Below, piece by piece: positions 25,565 through 32,596 of a stretch of 64,000 nucleotides of DNA (the first letter of the stretch is position 1; every line of letters starts with the position of its first letter). Below the pieces are notes generated by a model. The model was not told the origin of the DNA. It made no database searches and was given only the letters and a program-made list of their open reading frames with translations. Location: positions 1-64,000 of the forward strand of contig NZ_JBHTCG010000026.1 in the NCBI RefSeq assembly GCF_042665155.1. Reading direction: 5' to 3'. A program made the translations under genes and the position numbers. The DNA is from Sphaerisporangium rhizosphaerae. GTDB lineage: Bacteria > Actinomycetota > Actinomycetes > Streptosporangiales > Streptosporangiaceae.

Positions 25565-26404
25565 TCAATGGCCGCCGGTGGCGGGGGCTTCCCCGGCGAC
25601 CGGCTGGTCGGCGCCGGGAGCGGGGAGGGCGTCGGCGGCCGGGGCGGCGTCGCTCTCGGCCCTGAGGTCGTGCGCCTCGCGGCGGATCAGGGTGAACCAC
25701 CCGCCGATCGCGATGCCGATGAACAGCCACCACTGGACGGCGTAGGCGAGGTTGAGGCCGCCGCCTCCGCCCAGGTCGGGCTCGGGGACCGGGTCCGGCG
25801 CGGCGGCGGCCACGGGCTGCTGCGCCGTCAGCTCGACGTATCCGCCGAACAGCTTGTACGGCATCATCCGGGCGAGCTTCGCGGTGTCGATCAGCAGGAC
25901 CTGGCGGGGCGGGAGCCCGGTGCGGTCGGTGATGCCGGTGTTGTCCTCGGTCTCCGCGGGGCGTAGCCGGCCGGTGACACTTACCTCACCCGCGGTGGGC
26001 GGCGGCACCTCCGGCGGGGCCTCGGCGGTCGGTCCCATTCGCACCCAGCCGCGGTTGACGACGACGGCGGCGCCGTCCGCGGTCACCAGCGGAGTGATCA
26101 CGTAGAAACCGGCCTGCCCGTTCTGCGGGCGGCGGCGAACCACCAGCTCATGCGCCTGATCGAAGCGGCCGGTGACCGTGACGGTGCGGAACTTCACCGC
26201 CTCGGGCACGCTCGCGCCCGGCCGGTCCAGCTCGGCGAGCGGGACGGTCGCCGCGGCGATGTTGGCGTGCGCCCGCTCGCTGGCCGCCGACCGCTCCTCG
26301 TAGCGCCCGAACTGCCATCTGCCCAGGAAGACGAACGCGGGGATGAGCAGCAGGACCAGCAGGTGGAACGCCAGCCATCGCGGTCTCAGCAGGAACCGGT
26401 ACAC
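25565..26404 (-). CDS. SURF1-family cytochrome oxidase assembly protein
   Basis: The 279-aa protein has the SURF1 layout: N-terminal membrane helix (about 10-28, LAFHLLVLLLIPAFVFLGRW), signature FLGRWQFGRYEE, extracellular domain with GFYVITPLVTADGAAVVVNRGWV (core VVVNRGWVR), then a second helix (about 215-238, VQWWLFIGIAIGGWFTLIRR). The family helps insert heme a into cytochrome c oxidase. It has a proline/alanine-rich cytoplasmic tail. GTG at 26404 is the start. It is monocistronic on the minus strand. Confidence 0.9.
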   Translation of the reverse strand: MYRFLLRPRWLAFHLLVLLLIPAFVFLGRWQFGRYEERSAASERAHANIAAATVPLAELDRPGASVPEAVKFRTVTVTGRFDQAHELVVRRRPQNGQAGFYVITPLVTADGAAVVVNRGWVRMGPTAEAPPEVPPPTAGEVSVTGRLRPAETEDNTGITDRTGLPPRQVLLIDTAKLARMMPYKLFGGYVELTAQQPVAAAAPDPVPEPDLGGGGGLNLAYAVQWWLFIGIAIGGWFTLIRREAHDLRAESDAAPAADALPAPGADQPVAGEAPATGGH

Positions 26405-26618
26405 GCTTTCAGCCTAGGCAGGCCGGTGAGTGGTCCAGGACCCGGCCACGGCAGGCGGCCACCGGATCACGCCATGCGCGTCCTTGTACGTGGTGAAGGT
26501 CCCCCCACCGGCCGATCATGATCTCGTGGAACCACTCGCGGACGGGGGAGGCATGCCGTACGGTCGTACCGATTTCATCCACGGCACGTCGCTCTGTCCC
26601 GCAGGAGCCGTCTCGCAT

Positions 26619-27272
26619 ATGACCGCGTCCACTCTCGCGTTGCCGTCCGCCGCCGCCCCGCACCCGGCGTTGCCGAGGATCTCCGTTCTCGTCCGGCACG
26701 CGGCGCCGCGCGTGCTGGAGGGCATGATCCTGCCCGTCGCCGTGTTCTACGCGGGCCTGCTGGTGGCCGGGGTCAACGGCGGGCTGGCCATGGCGGTGGC
26801 CTGGGTGTACGGAGGGGCCGCGCTGCGGCTGATCAGGCGGCAGAGCGTTCCCGGCACCGTGCTGCTGGCGATACTGGCGATCACGGTGCGGGCGGCGCTG
26901 GCGCTGGTCACCGGCGACGTGGTCATCTACTTCCTGCAGCCGACGCTCGGCGTGTTCTGCGCGAGCCTGGCCTTCCTGGCCACGGCCGCCGCGCCGCGCC
27001 CGCTGATCCAGCGGGTCACCACCGACCTGGTGCCGCTGCCCGAGCATCTGCTCCACCATCCGGTGATGCGCCGGTTCTTCAGGCACCTGTCGCTGTTGTG
27101 GGGAACGGTGCAGTTCGTCAACGGGACGCTGAGCCTGTGGCTGCTGTTCAGCGAGTCGATCCAGACCTACCTGATCGTCCGGACGTCCGCGGTGGCCGTC
27201 CTCATGGTCGCCGCGGCGGGGGTCTCGCTGCTGGCCTTCCGACGGGTGCTCCGCGTCCTGCAGAGGTCGTGA
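26619..27272 (+). CDS. VC0807-like multipass membrane protein
   Basis: The 217-aa protein is nearly all membrane helices: five or so hydrophobic stretches (MILPVAVFYAGLLVAGV, LAMAVAWVYGGAALRLI, LLAILAITVRAALALV, YFLQPTLGVFCASLAFLATAA, TYLIVRTSAVAVLMVAAAGVSLLAF). It resembles the VC0807 family of unknown function, often near septation or transport genes. The ATG at 26619 has an AGGAG eleven bases upstream; the earlier ATG at 26553 has GGGGAGG only one base away, so I prefer the shorter form. It stands alone, divergent from SURF1. Confidence 0.75.
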   Translation: MTASTLALPSAAAPHPALPRISVLVRHAAPRVLEGMILPVAVFYAGLLVAGVNGGLAMAVAWVYGGAALRLIRRQSVPGTVLLAILAITVRAALALVTGDVVIYFLQPTLGVFCASLAFLATAAAPRPLIQRVTTDLVPLPEHLLHHPVMRRFFRHLSLLWGTVQFVNGTLSLWLLFSESIQTYLIVRTSAVAVLMVAAAGVSLLAFRRVLRVLQRS

Positions 27273-27358
27273 CCGGGCGGCCGTGAGTCGCGGCCGGGAC
27301 GGGCTCGGGGCCGGTCGCCCAATGCCCGGGCGCCGGGCGGCAGGGCGGATGCCCGGCG

Positions 27359-27850
27359 TCAGCCGGCCAGGCGCGCGCCGGGGCCGAGGCGGGGGGTGAC
27401 CTCGCGGGGCGAGGGCACCTCGTGGCCGTCCGCGCAGCGCATGTGCAGTTCGACGGGGGAGCCGCAGTCGCGGTGGGTCAGGACGACCGAGGGGCCGTCG
27501 GGGTCGGCCACGTAGCGGTCGCCCCAGTGCATCAGGCTGACCATGATCGGGTACAGGTCGAGGCCCGCCTGCGTGAGGCGGTACTCGTCGCGGCTGCGGC
27601 TGCCGGGCTCGCGGTAGGGGACCTTGCGGAGCAGCCCTTCCTCGACCAGCCGCGTGAGGCGGGCGCTGAGCACCTGGCGGGGGGCGCCGGTGCCGGCCTG
27701 CATGTCGGCGAACCGGCGCACGCCGTTGAAGATCTCCCGTAGCACGAGGAGCGTCCATTTCTCGCCGATGACCGCGAGCGTGCGCTCGATCGAGCAGTTC
27801 TCCACCCGGAAATGGGTTCGCCCGGACATGGAGGCATCGTAGGCGTTCAT
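27359..27850 (-). CDS. HxlR-family regulator
   Basis: The 163-aa winged-helix protein has the family layout: NCSIERTLAVIGEKWTLLVL with a conserved-position cysteine (Cys19), RQVLSARLTRLVEEGLLRKV (recognition helix) and RDEYRLTQAGLDLYPIMVSL (wing/dimer helix). Such proteins respond to oxidants or electrophiles, or to metabolites. GGGAGGGA precedes the ATG at 27850. Inverted AGTCT/AGACT elements between it and the divergent acetyltransferase are likely its operator. Confidence 0.88.
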   Translation of the reverse strand: MNAYDASMSGRTHFRVENCSIERTLAVIGEKWTLLVLREIFNGVRRFADMQAGTGAPRQVLSARLTRLVEEGLLRKVPYREPGSRSRDEYRLTQAGLDLYPIMVSLMHWGDRYVADPDGPSVVLTHRDCGSPVELHMRCADGHEVPSPREVTPRLGPGARLAG

Positions 27851-27872
27851 TTCCCTCCCTCCAATGCGGCTA

Positions 27873-27927
27873 AGTCTAGTTGACAGACTCAGGCGGGCTG
27901 GGCGAGTCTGGGTTCATGATTCAGACT
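27873..27927. promoter_or_regulatory. Candidate HxlR operator with alternating AGTCT/AGACT elements
   Basis: AGTCT (27873-27877) and AGACT (27885-27889) form one inverted pair with 7 bases between. AGTCT (27905-27909) and AGACT (27923-27927) form another with 13. A consensus -35 TTGACA (27880-27885) of the plus-strand gene lies inside the first pair, and the second spans its start codon. Confidence 0.5.
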
Positions 27928-28473
27928 CAGGCCGACTCGCGTCGTGCGCTCCTCTCCGCTCCCGGGACGCCCGCGCCCCGACCGGGTACGGCGCCGGTCG
28001 CCGCGGTGCGCGTCCGTCCCGCACGGATGGACGACGAGGACAGAGTGCGGGCCTTCGTCGCCGGCCTGTCCCTGCGCAGCCAGTCGCTGCGCTTCTTCGG
28101 CGGAGTCTCGCGGCCCGGCAGGGCGCTGGTGAGCGCCATGGTCACCGTCGGCGAGGCGCGCGACGTCCTGCTGGCCGTGGACGCCGGCGAGCGGATCATC
28201 GGGCACGCGATGAGCTTCACCCGGGACGGGTCGACCGAGATCGCGGTGGTCGTCGCCGACGAGTGGCAGGGCGTGGGGCTCGGCTCGCGGCTCGTGCGCA
28301 GGCTGCTCGCCCGTGCCGTCGCCCGCGGCGCGACGGCGGTGACCATGGACGTCATGGGGGAGAACCGCAAGGTGCTGTCCATGGTCGCCCGGTGGTGGCC
28401 GCACGCGCGGATGCGCGTGGTCTCCGGCACCGTCGAGATCGCCGCGTCGCTCGAGGCGGCGCCGGCCGGCTGA
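27916..28473 (+). CDS. GNAT-family N-acetyltransferase
   Basis: The 185-aa protein has an N-terminal 35-residue leader and a GNAT fold with AVRVRPARMDDEDRVRAFV, IAVVVADEWQGVGLGSRLVR (20 residues, acetyl-CoA loop QGVGLG) and GATAVTMDVMGENRKVLSMV. The C-terminus GTVEIAASLE is typical. The target is unknown; similar domains occur in protein lysine acetylases of actinomycetes. The ATG at 27916 is used; an upstream in-frame start at 27880 is inside the HxlR site. Divergent from HxlR. Confidence 0.85.
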   Translation: MIQTQADSRRALLSAPGTPAPRPGTAPVAAVRVRPARMDDEDRVRAFVAGLSLRSQSLRFFGGVSRPGRALVSAMVTVGEARDVLLAVDAGERIIGHAMSFTRDGSTEIAVVVADEWQGVGLGSRLVRRLLARAVARGATAVTMDVMGENRKVLSMVARWWPHARMRVVSGTVEIAASLEAAPAG

Positions 28474-28551
28474 GTCGCACGCCCCGCCGCCGCCGTCGCT
28501 CCCAAGGTCGTTAGGATGGGGTGCGCTCGGAGGGTTGTGCCCCGGGGTTTG

Positions 28552-28566
28552 CAGAACAAGGTTCTG
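28552..28566. promoter_or_regulatory. Palindrome upstream of the TetR gene at 28586
   Basis: CAGAAC-AAG-GTTCTG is a perfect 6-bp inverted repeat with 3 bases between, 20 bases before the GTG of the regulator. Autoregulation is likely. Confidence 0.5.
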
Positions 28567-28585
28567 TTGAGTCACCATTGACATC

Positions 28586-29176
28586 GTGAAGACCGCGAAG
28601 AACGGACGAGACGGCCGCACCCGCATCATCGAGGGTGCCCTGCGCCGCTTCAGCCAGGACGGAGTCTCGGCCACGACGCTCGCCAGCCTCCGCGAAGAGA
28701 GCGGCGTCAGCGTGGGGAGCTTCTACCACCACTTCGCCAGCAAGGAACACGTCTTCGGGGTGCTCTACTCCGAGATCCAGAACATGTACCAGCAGGCGTT
28801 CGTGGAAGAGCTGTGCCGCCATGACAGCGCCCGGGGCGGCATCGAGGCGATCGTCGCCATGCACATGGCCTGGTGTGGCGAGCACCCCGAGCGGGCCCGC
28901 ATCCTGATCAGCGAACGCCCGCCCCGCCGTGACGAGCCGGGCGGCCCCGAGGTCGCCGAGTCCCGGCGGGCCTTCTTCCGCCAGGTGTCCGACTGGTGGC
29001 GCCCGCACATGAAGGACGGCGTGCTGCGGCCGGTGCATCCCACCATGTGCTACGTGCTGTGGCTCGGCCCGGCCACCGAGATGTGCCGCCTGTGGTTCTC
29101 CGGGGCCCACCAGCCGACCGAGGAGGAGATCAGGTCCCTCTGTGAGGCCGCCTGGCTGAGCCTCCGGCTCGCCTGA
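28586..29176 (+). CDS. TetR-family regulator
   Basis: The 196-aa protein starts MKTAKNGRDGRTRIIEGALR and contains FSQDGVSATTLASLREESGV with the recognition helix VSVGSFYHHFASKEHVFGVL: a standard TetR N-terminal domain. The C-terminal domain (MAWCGEHPERARILISERPP; PTEEEIRSLCEAAWLSL) resembles TetR_C regulators of small molecules. GTG at 28586 is the start. A palindrome lies 20 bases upstream. Targets may include the following LLM oxidoreductase (88 bases away, same strand) and possibly the MFS exporter at 30300, but their operator half-sites differ, so the link is inference. Confidence 0.88.
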   Translation: MKTAKNGRDGRTRIIEGALRRFSQDGVSATTLASLREESGVSVGSFYHHFASKEHVFGVLYSEIQNMYQQAFVEELCRHDSARGGIEAIVAMHMAWCGEHPERARILISERPPRRDEPGGPEVAESRRAFFRQVSDWWRPHMKDGVLRPVHPTMCYVLWLGPATEMCRLWFSGAHQPTEEEIRSLCEAAWLSLRLA

Positions 29177-29263
29177 CCCGGCGCGCCTGCGGCCGGGGGT
29201 CCCGGCGGGCCGCCTAGAGTGGGCCACCCCCGTTCCGCGCGGCACAGGATGGGGGCGACCATC

Positions 29264-30115
29264 ATGGAGGTAGGGCTCGGGCTGCCCGTCGGTGACCTCG
29301 CGGTGCTGCGCGACTGGGCGTCCCGCGCCGAGGCCGGTCCGTTCTCGGCCCTCGGCCTGCTCGACCGCCTCGTCTACGACAACCCCGAGCCGCTGGTCAC
29401 CCTCGCAGTCATCGCCGGGGCCACCTCCCGCGTCCGCCTGATGACCGAGGTGCTGGTCGCGCCCCTGCGACCGGTCGCCCTGCTCGCCAAGCAGTGCGCC
29501 ACGCTCGACCGGCTCTCCGGCGGCCGCCTGACGCTCGGGATCGGCGTCGGCGTGCGCGAGGACGACTTCCAGGTCGCGCAGGTCGACTACCGCGGGCGCG
29601 GCCGGCGCCTGGACGAGCAGATGAGGACCATGCGGCGCCTGTGGGCCGGCGAGGCGTACGGCGGGGGCGCCGGGCCGATCGGGCCCGCACCGGCCCGCGC
29701 CGGAGGTCCCGAAGTGCTCTTCGGCGGCTTCGTCCCGGCGACCGCCGACCGCGTGGCGCACCACGGCGACGGTTTCCTCGGGGCGATGTTCGGGCCGCAG
29801 GACATGGGCCGCTTCTTCCGGACGGTGGAGCGGGCGTGGCGGTCGGCCGGGCGCGAGGGCCGTCCACGGCTGGTCGCGCAGGCCAACGTGGCCCTCGGCC
29901 CCGACCAGGTCGTGGACGACGCCGGGCGGGCCCTGCGGGCGTACTACGACTTCGGCGACTACCGGCACAAGGTGGTCCAGGGGCTGCTGACCACGCCGGA
30001 CGCCGTGAGGCACGCCGTCACGGCCTTCGGCGACGTGGGCGCCGACGAGGTGATGCTCTACTGCTGGTCCGCCGACCCCGGCCAGGTCGGGCGCATCGCC
30101 GACGCCCTTCCTTGA
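29264..30115 (+). CDS. LLM-class flavin/F420-dependent oxidoreductase
   Basis: The 283-aa luciferase-like protein shows MEVGLGLPVGDLAVLRDWAS at the start, VRLMTEVLVAPLRPVALLAK, GRLTLGIGVGVREDDFQVAQ and FGGFVPATADRVAHHGDGFL, all features of the barrel and cofactor site. The substrate is unknown. The ATG at 29264 lies after a G-rich GGATGGGGG. A longer start at 29219 is possible but adds a non-conserved leader. It sits between the TetR regulator and the MFS gene. Confidence 0.85.
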   Translation: MEVGLGLPVGDLAVLRDWASRAEAGPFSALGLLDRLVYDNPEPLVTLAVIAGATSRVRLMTEVLVAPLRPVALLAKQCATLDRLSGGRLTLGIGVGVREDDFQVAQVDYRGRGRRLDEQMRTMRRLWAGEAYGGGAGPIGPAPARAGGPEVLFGGFVPATADRVAHHGDGFLGAMFGPQDMGRFFRTVERAWRSAGREGRPRLVAQANVALGPDQVVDDAGRALRAYYDFGDYRHKVVQGLLTTPDAVRHAVTAFGDVGADEVMLYCWSADPGQVGRIADALP

Positions 30116-30180
30116 GCCGACCGCTCCTGCGGTGCCCCTTCCCATTTCGGCGCGCCCGTGCACCGAAAGCTCTAATCGTC

Positions 30181-30198
30181 TTGACAAAAAAGTTTGTC
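30181..30198 (+). promoter_or_regulatory. MFS promoter with overlapping palindrome
   Basis: TTGACA (30181-30186), a consensus -35, is part of GACAAA-AAAG-TTTGTC (30183-30198), a perfect 6-bp inverted repeat with 4 bases between. It is about 100 bases before the MFS start. A repressor here would block RNA polymerase. Confidence 0.5.
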
Positions 30199-30299
30199 GG
30201 TGAGACGGTACGACCAGAGGCGCTGATCGGGCCCCGCGAAGGCGGCGATCACGCCGGGGACGACCGCGTGAACGACCACCGACCACGAAGGAATGTGCG

Positions 30300-31892
30300 A
30301 TGAACGCCAATGGTGAGATCACCCCCGACCTGCGGGCCGGGCGGCGCGAATGGATCGGGCTCGCCGTGCTGGCCCTGCCCACTCTGCTGATGTCGCTGGA
30401 CATCAGCGTGCTGTACCTGGCGCTTCCCCAGCTGAGCCGGGGCCTCGGCGCCGACTCCACCCAGCAGCTGTGGATCCTGGACATCTACTCGTTCATGCTC
30501 GCCGGGTTCCTGGTCACCATGGGCACCCTCGGCGACCGCATCGGCCGTCGCAAGCTCCTGCTGGCCGGCGCCGCGGCCTTCGGCGCCGCCTCGATCCTGG
30601 CCGCGTACTCGGTCACCCCGCAGATGCTCATCGCCTCCCGTGCGCTGCTCGGCATCGCCGGGGCCTCGCTCATGCCCTCCACGATGGCGCTGATCCGCAA
30701 CATGTTCCGCGACCCCAAGCAGATGGGCGCCGCGATCGGCATCTGGTTCGCCTGCTTCATGGGCGGCATGACGGTCGGCCCGCTGGTCGGCGGGCTGCTC
30801 CTCGAGCACTTCTGGTGGGGCTCGGCCTTCCTGCTCGGCGTCCCGGTCATGGCGCTGCTGCTGGTCGTCGGCCCGCGCCTGCTGCCGGAGTACCGCGACC
30901 CGAACGCCGGCCGCCTCGACCTGGCGAGCGTCGCGCTGTCCCTGGCGGCGATCCTGCCCGCCATCTACGGCCTGAAGGAACTGGCCCGCGACGGCGCGCA
31001 CGCACTGCCCGTCGCCTCCCTGGTCGCCGGTGTCGCCGTGGGCGCCGTGTTCGTCCTGCGCCAGCGCGGGCTCGCCAACCCGCTGCTCGACCTGCGGCTG
31101 TTCGCCAACCGCACCTTCAGCACCGCGATGGGCGTCGGGCTGGGGGCGGGCGTCGTGATGGCGGGCACCACCCTGCTGTCCAGTCTCTACCTGCAGACCG
31201 TGCAGGGCCTCGGCCCGATGGACTCCGGCCTGTGGCTCCTCCCGCAGAACGTGGCCATGGTGGCCGGCTCGATGGTCGCCCCGGCGCTGGCCCGCAGGAT
31301 CCGCCCCGCCTACGTCATCGCCACCGGCCTGCTGATCGCCGGCGCCGGTCTGGTCGCCCACACCCAGGTCCCGGCCGTCGACGGCCTGCCGCTGCTGGTC
31401 ACCGGCCTGGTGCTGGCGTCCTTCGGCATCGCCCTGCCGATGTCGCTCACCATGAACCTCATCATGGGCTCGGTCCCGCCGGAGAAGGCCGGTTCCGCCG
31501 CCTCGATCACCGAGACCAGCGGCGAGTTCGGCGTCGCCCTGGGCGTCGCGGCCATGGGCAGCCTCGGCACCTTCGTCTACCGCACCGAGCTCACCGGCGG
31601 CCTGCCCTCGGGCGTCCCGGCCGGCGCGGCCGACACGGCGCACCAGAGCATCACCGCCGCGCTCGGCGCCGCGCAGCAGGTCGGCGGGCAGCTCGCCGCC
31701 GACCTGGTCGAGACGGCCCGGGCCGCCTTCACCAGCGGGCTGAACGTCGTCGCCGCCGTCGGCGCGACCGTCTTCATCGGCCTGGCCGTCCTGTCGGCGA
31801 TCGTCCTGCGGGACAGCGGCGTCCCGGCCGGTCAGCCCGCTCAGCCCGAGGACACCGACGCGGCCGGTGCGGTCCTGGCGAGCGTGAACTGA
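30300..31892 (+). CDS. MFS transporter, DHA2 (14-TM drug:proton antiporter) family
   Basis: The 530-aa protein is an integral membrane exporter with about 14 hydrophobic helices. Family motifs are LDISVLYLALPQLSRGLG (motif D1), LGDRIGRRKLLLAGAAAFGA (motif A: 20 residues), GIAGASLMPSTMALI and VGPLVGGLLLEHFWW (motif C region). The N-terminus is cytoplasmic. It resembles SmvA/EmrB-type efflux pumps, so it likely exports a drug or endogenous product. GAAGGA precedes the ATG at 30300. A palindrome covers its promoter, and a strong hairpin ends the gene. Confidence 0.93.
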   Translation: MNANGEITPDLRAGRREWIGLAVLALPTLLMSLDISVLYLALPQLSRGLGADSTQQLWILDIYSFMLAGFLVTMGTLGDRIGRRKLLLAGAAAFGAASILAAYSVTPQMLIASRALLGIAGASLMPSTMALIRNMFRDPKQMGAAIGIWFACFMGGMTVGPLVGGLLLEHFWWGSAFLLGVPVMALLLVVGPRLLPEYRDPNAGRLDLASVALSLAAILPAIYGLKELARDGAHALPVASLVAGVAVGAVFVLRQRGLANPLLDLRLFANRTFSTAMGVGLGAGVVMAGTTLLSSLYLQTVQGLGPMDSGLWLLPQNVAMVAGSMVAPALARRIRPAYVIATGLLIAGAGLVAHTQVPAVDGLPLLVTGLVLASFGIALPMSLTMNLIMGSVPPEKAGSAASITETSGEFGVALGVAAMGSLGTFVYRTELTGGLPSGVPAGAADTAHQSITAALGAAQQVGGQLAADLVETARAAFTSGLNVVAAVGATVFIGLAVLSAIVLRDSGVPAGQPAQPEDTDAAGAVLASVN

Positions 31893-31941
31893 CCCTCGGA
31901 ACCGAGAGCCCGCAACCCCGGGACCCCTCCCCCGGAAAGCC

Positions 31942-31982
31942 GGAGCCGGGTGGCCACGACGGATCGTCGGCCACCCGGCTCC
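31942..31982. terminator. Terminator between MFS gene and small membrane gene
   Basis: GGAGCCGGGTGGCC (31942-31955) and GGCCACCCGGCTCC (31969-31982) form a perfect 14-bp stem; the loop extends the pairing by ACGA/TCGT with a bulge. It lies between convergent genes. Confidence 0.75.
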
Positions 31983-32015
31983 ATCCATATGCCGGGCAGG
32001 GCGCGGCCGGGGCGG

Positions 32016-32540
32016 TCAGGCGGAGGCCCCGCCGACCGGCGTACCGGCGGGGCCGGACGCCGTGGGCTCGGGACCACTCGCCGGGGTCGAAGGGCCAGGG
32101 TCCGTCGCCGACAGGTCGAGACCCGACCCCGGGGGGTCGAGACCGGCCCCGGATGCCGGGCCGGGATCGGGCGTCCGCGACGCGGATTCCCTGTGGTGGG
32201 CGGCCACGGCCAGATCCAGCAGGAACGGCGCGAACAGCCCCGCGAGCGCGGCCGCGATCCTGATGGGGATGGACTCCCCGGCGAGCATCGCCGAGACGAT
32301 CGCGAGCGCCATGGACGCCGCGGTGAGCAGGGCGGTCCGCCGGCGCGGGATCCGACGGACGTGGGCGATCAGGGGAGGCACGGCGTCGCCCACGGCCAGG
32401 CCGGCGACGTAGGCGCCGCAGACCAGGACTCCGACCGCGACGACGACGCCGGGCGGCGGATGACCCGTGATGTGCGAGATCGCGGCCGCGATCGCACCGG
32501 AGGCCACCGCGGCGGTCCGGTGCGGGGTCGAGATCGGCAT
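32016..32540 (-). CDS. Small membrane protein with proline/serine-rich tail, unknown
   Basis: The 174-aa product has about four hydrophobic stretches (AAVASGAIAAAISHI, VVVAVGVLVCGAYVAGLAVG, ALLTAASMALAIVSAMLAG, IAAALAGLFAPFLLDLAVAA) and a low-complexity cytoplasmic or extracellular tail (about 120-174) rich in Pro, Ser and Gly. No family is recognised. The ATG at 32540 is preceded by AAAGGA. It lies 56 bases after the end of the VWA gene on the same strand, so they could be one unit; the VWA gene precedes it. Confidence 0.6.
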   Translation of the reverse strand: MPISTPHRTAAVASGAIAAAISHITGHPPPGVVVAVGVLVCGAYVAGLAVGDAVPPLIAHVRRIPRRRTALLTAASMALAIVSAMLAGESIPIRIAAALAGLFAPFLLDLAVAAHHRESASRTPDPGPASGAGLDPPGSGLDLSATDPGPSTPASGPEPTASGPAGTPVGGASA

Positions 32541-32596
32541 GGAGCCGCGTCCTTTCAAGGGAGTCCGCTATGAAGAAGCGCCCCGCGCGGAGGGCG

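Noticed and set aside
27298..27358. Terminator for the VC0807-like gene
   Set aside because: GC-rich but no clean stem found between the convergent genes.
30116..30299. A small gene between LLM oxidoreductase and MFS
   Set aside because: No ORF with a ribosome site and matching codon use; the region fits a promoter leader.
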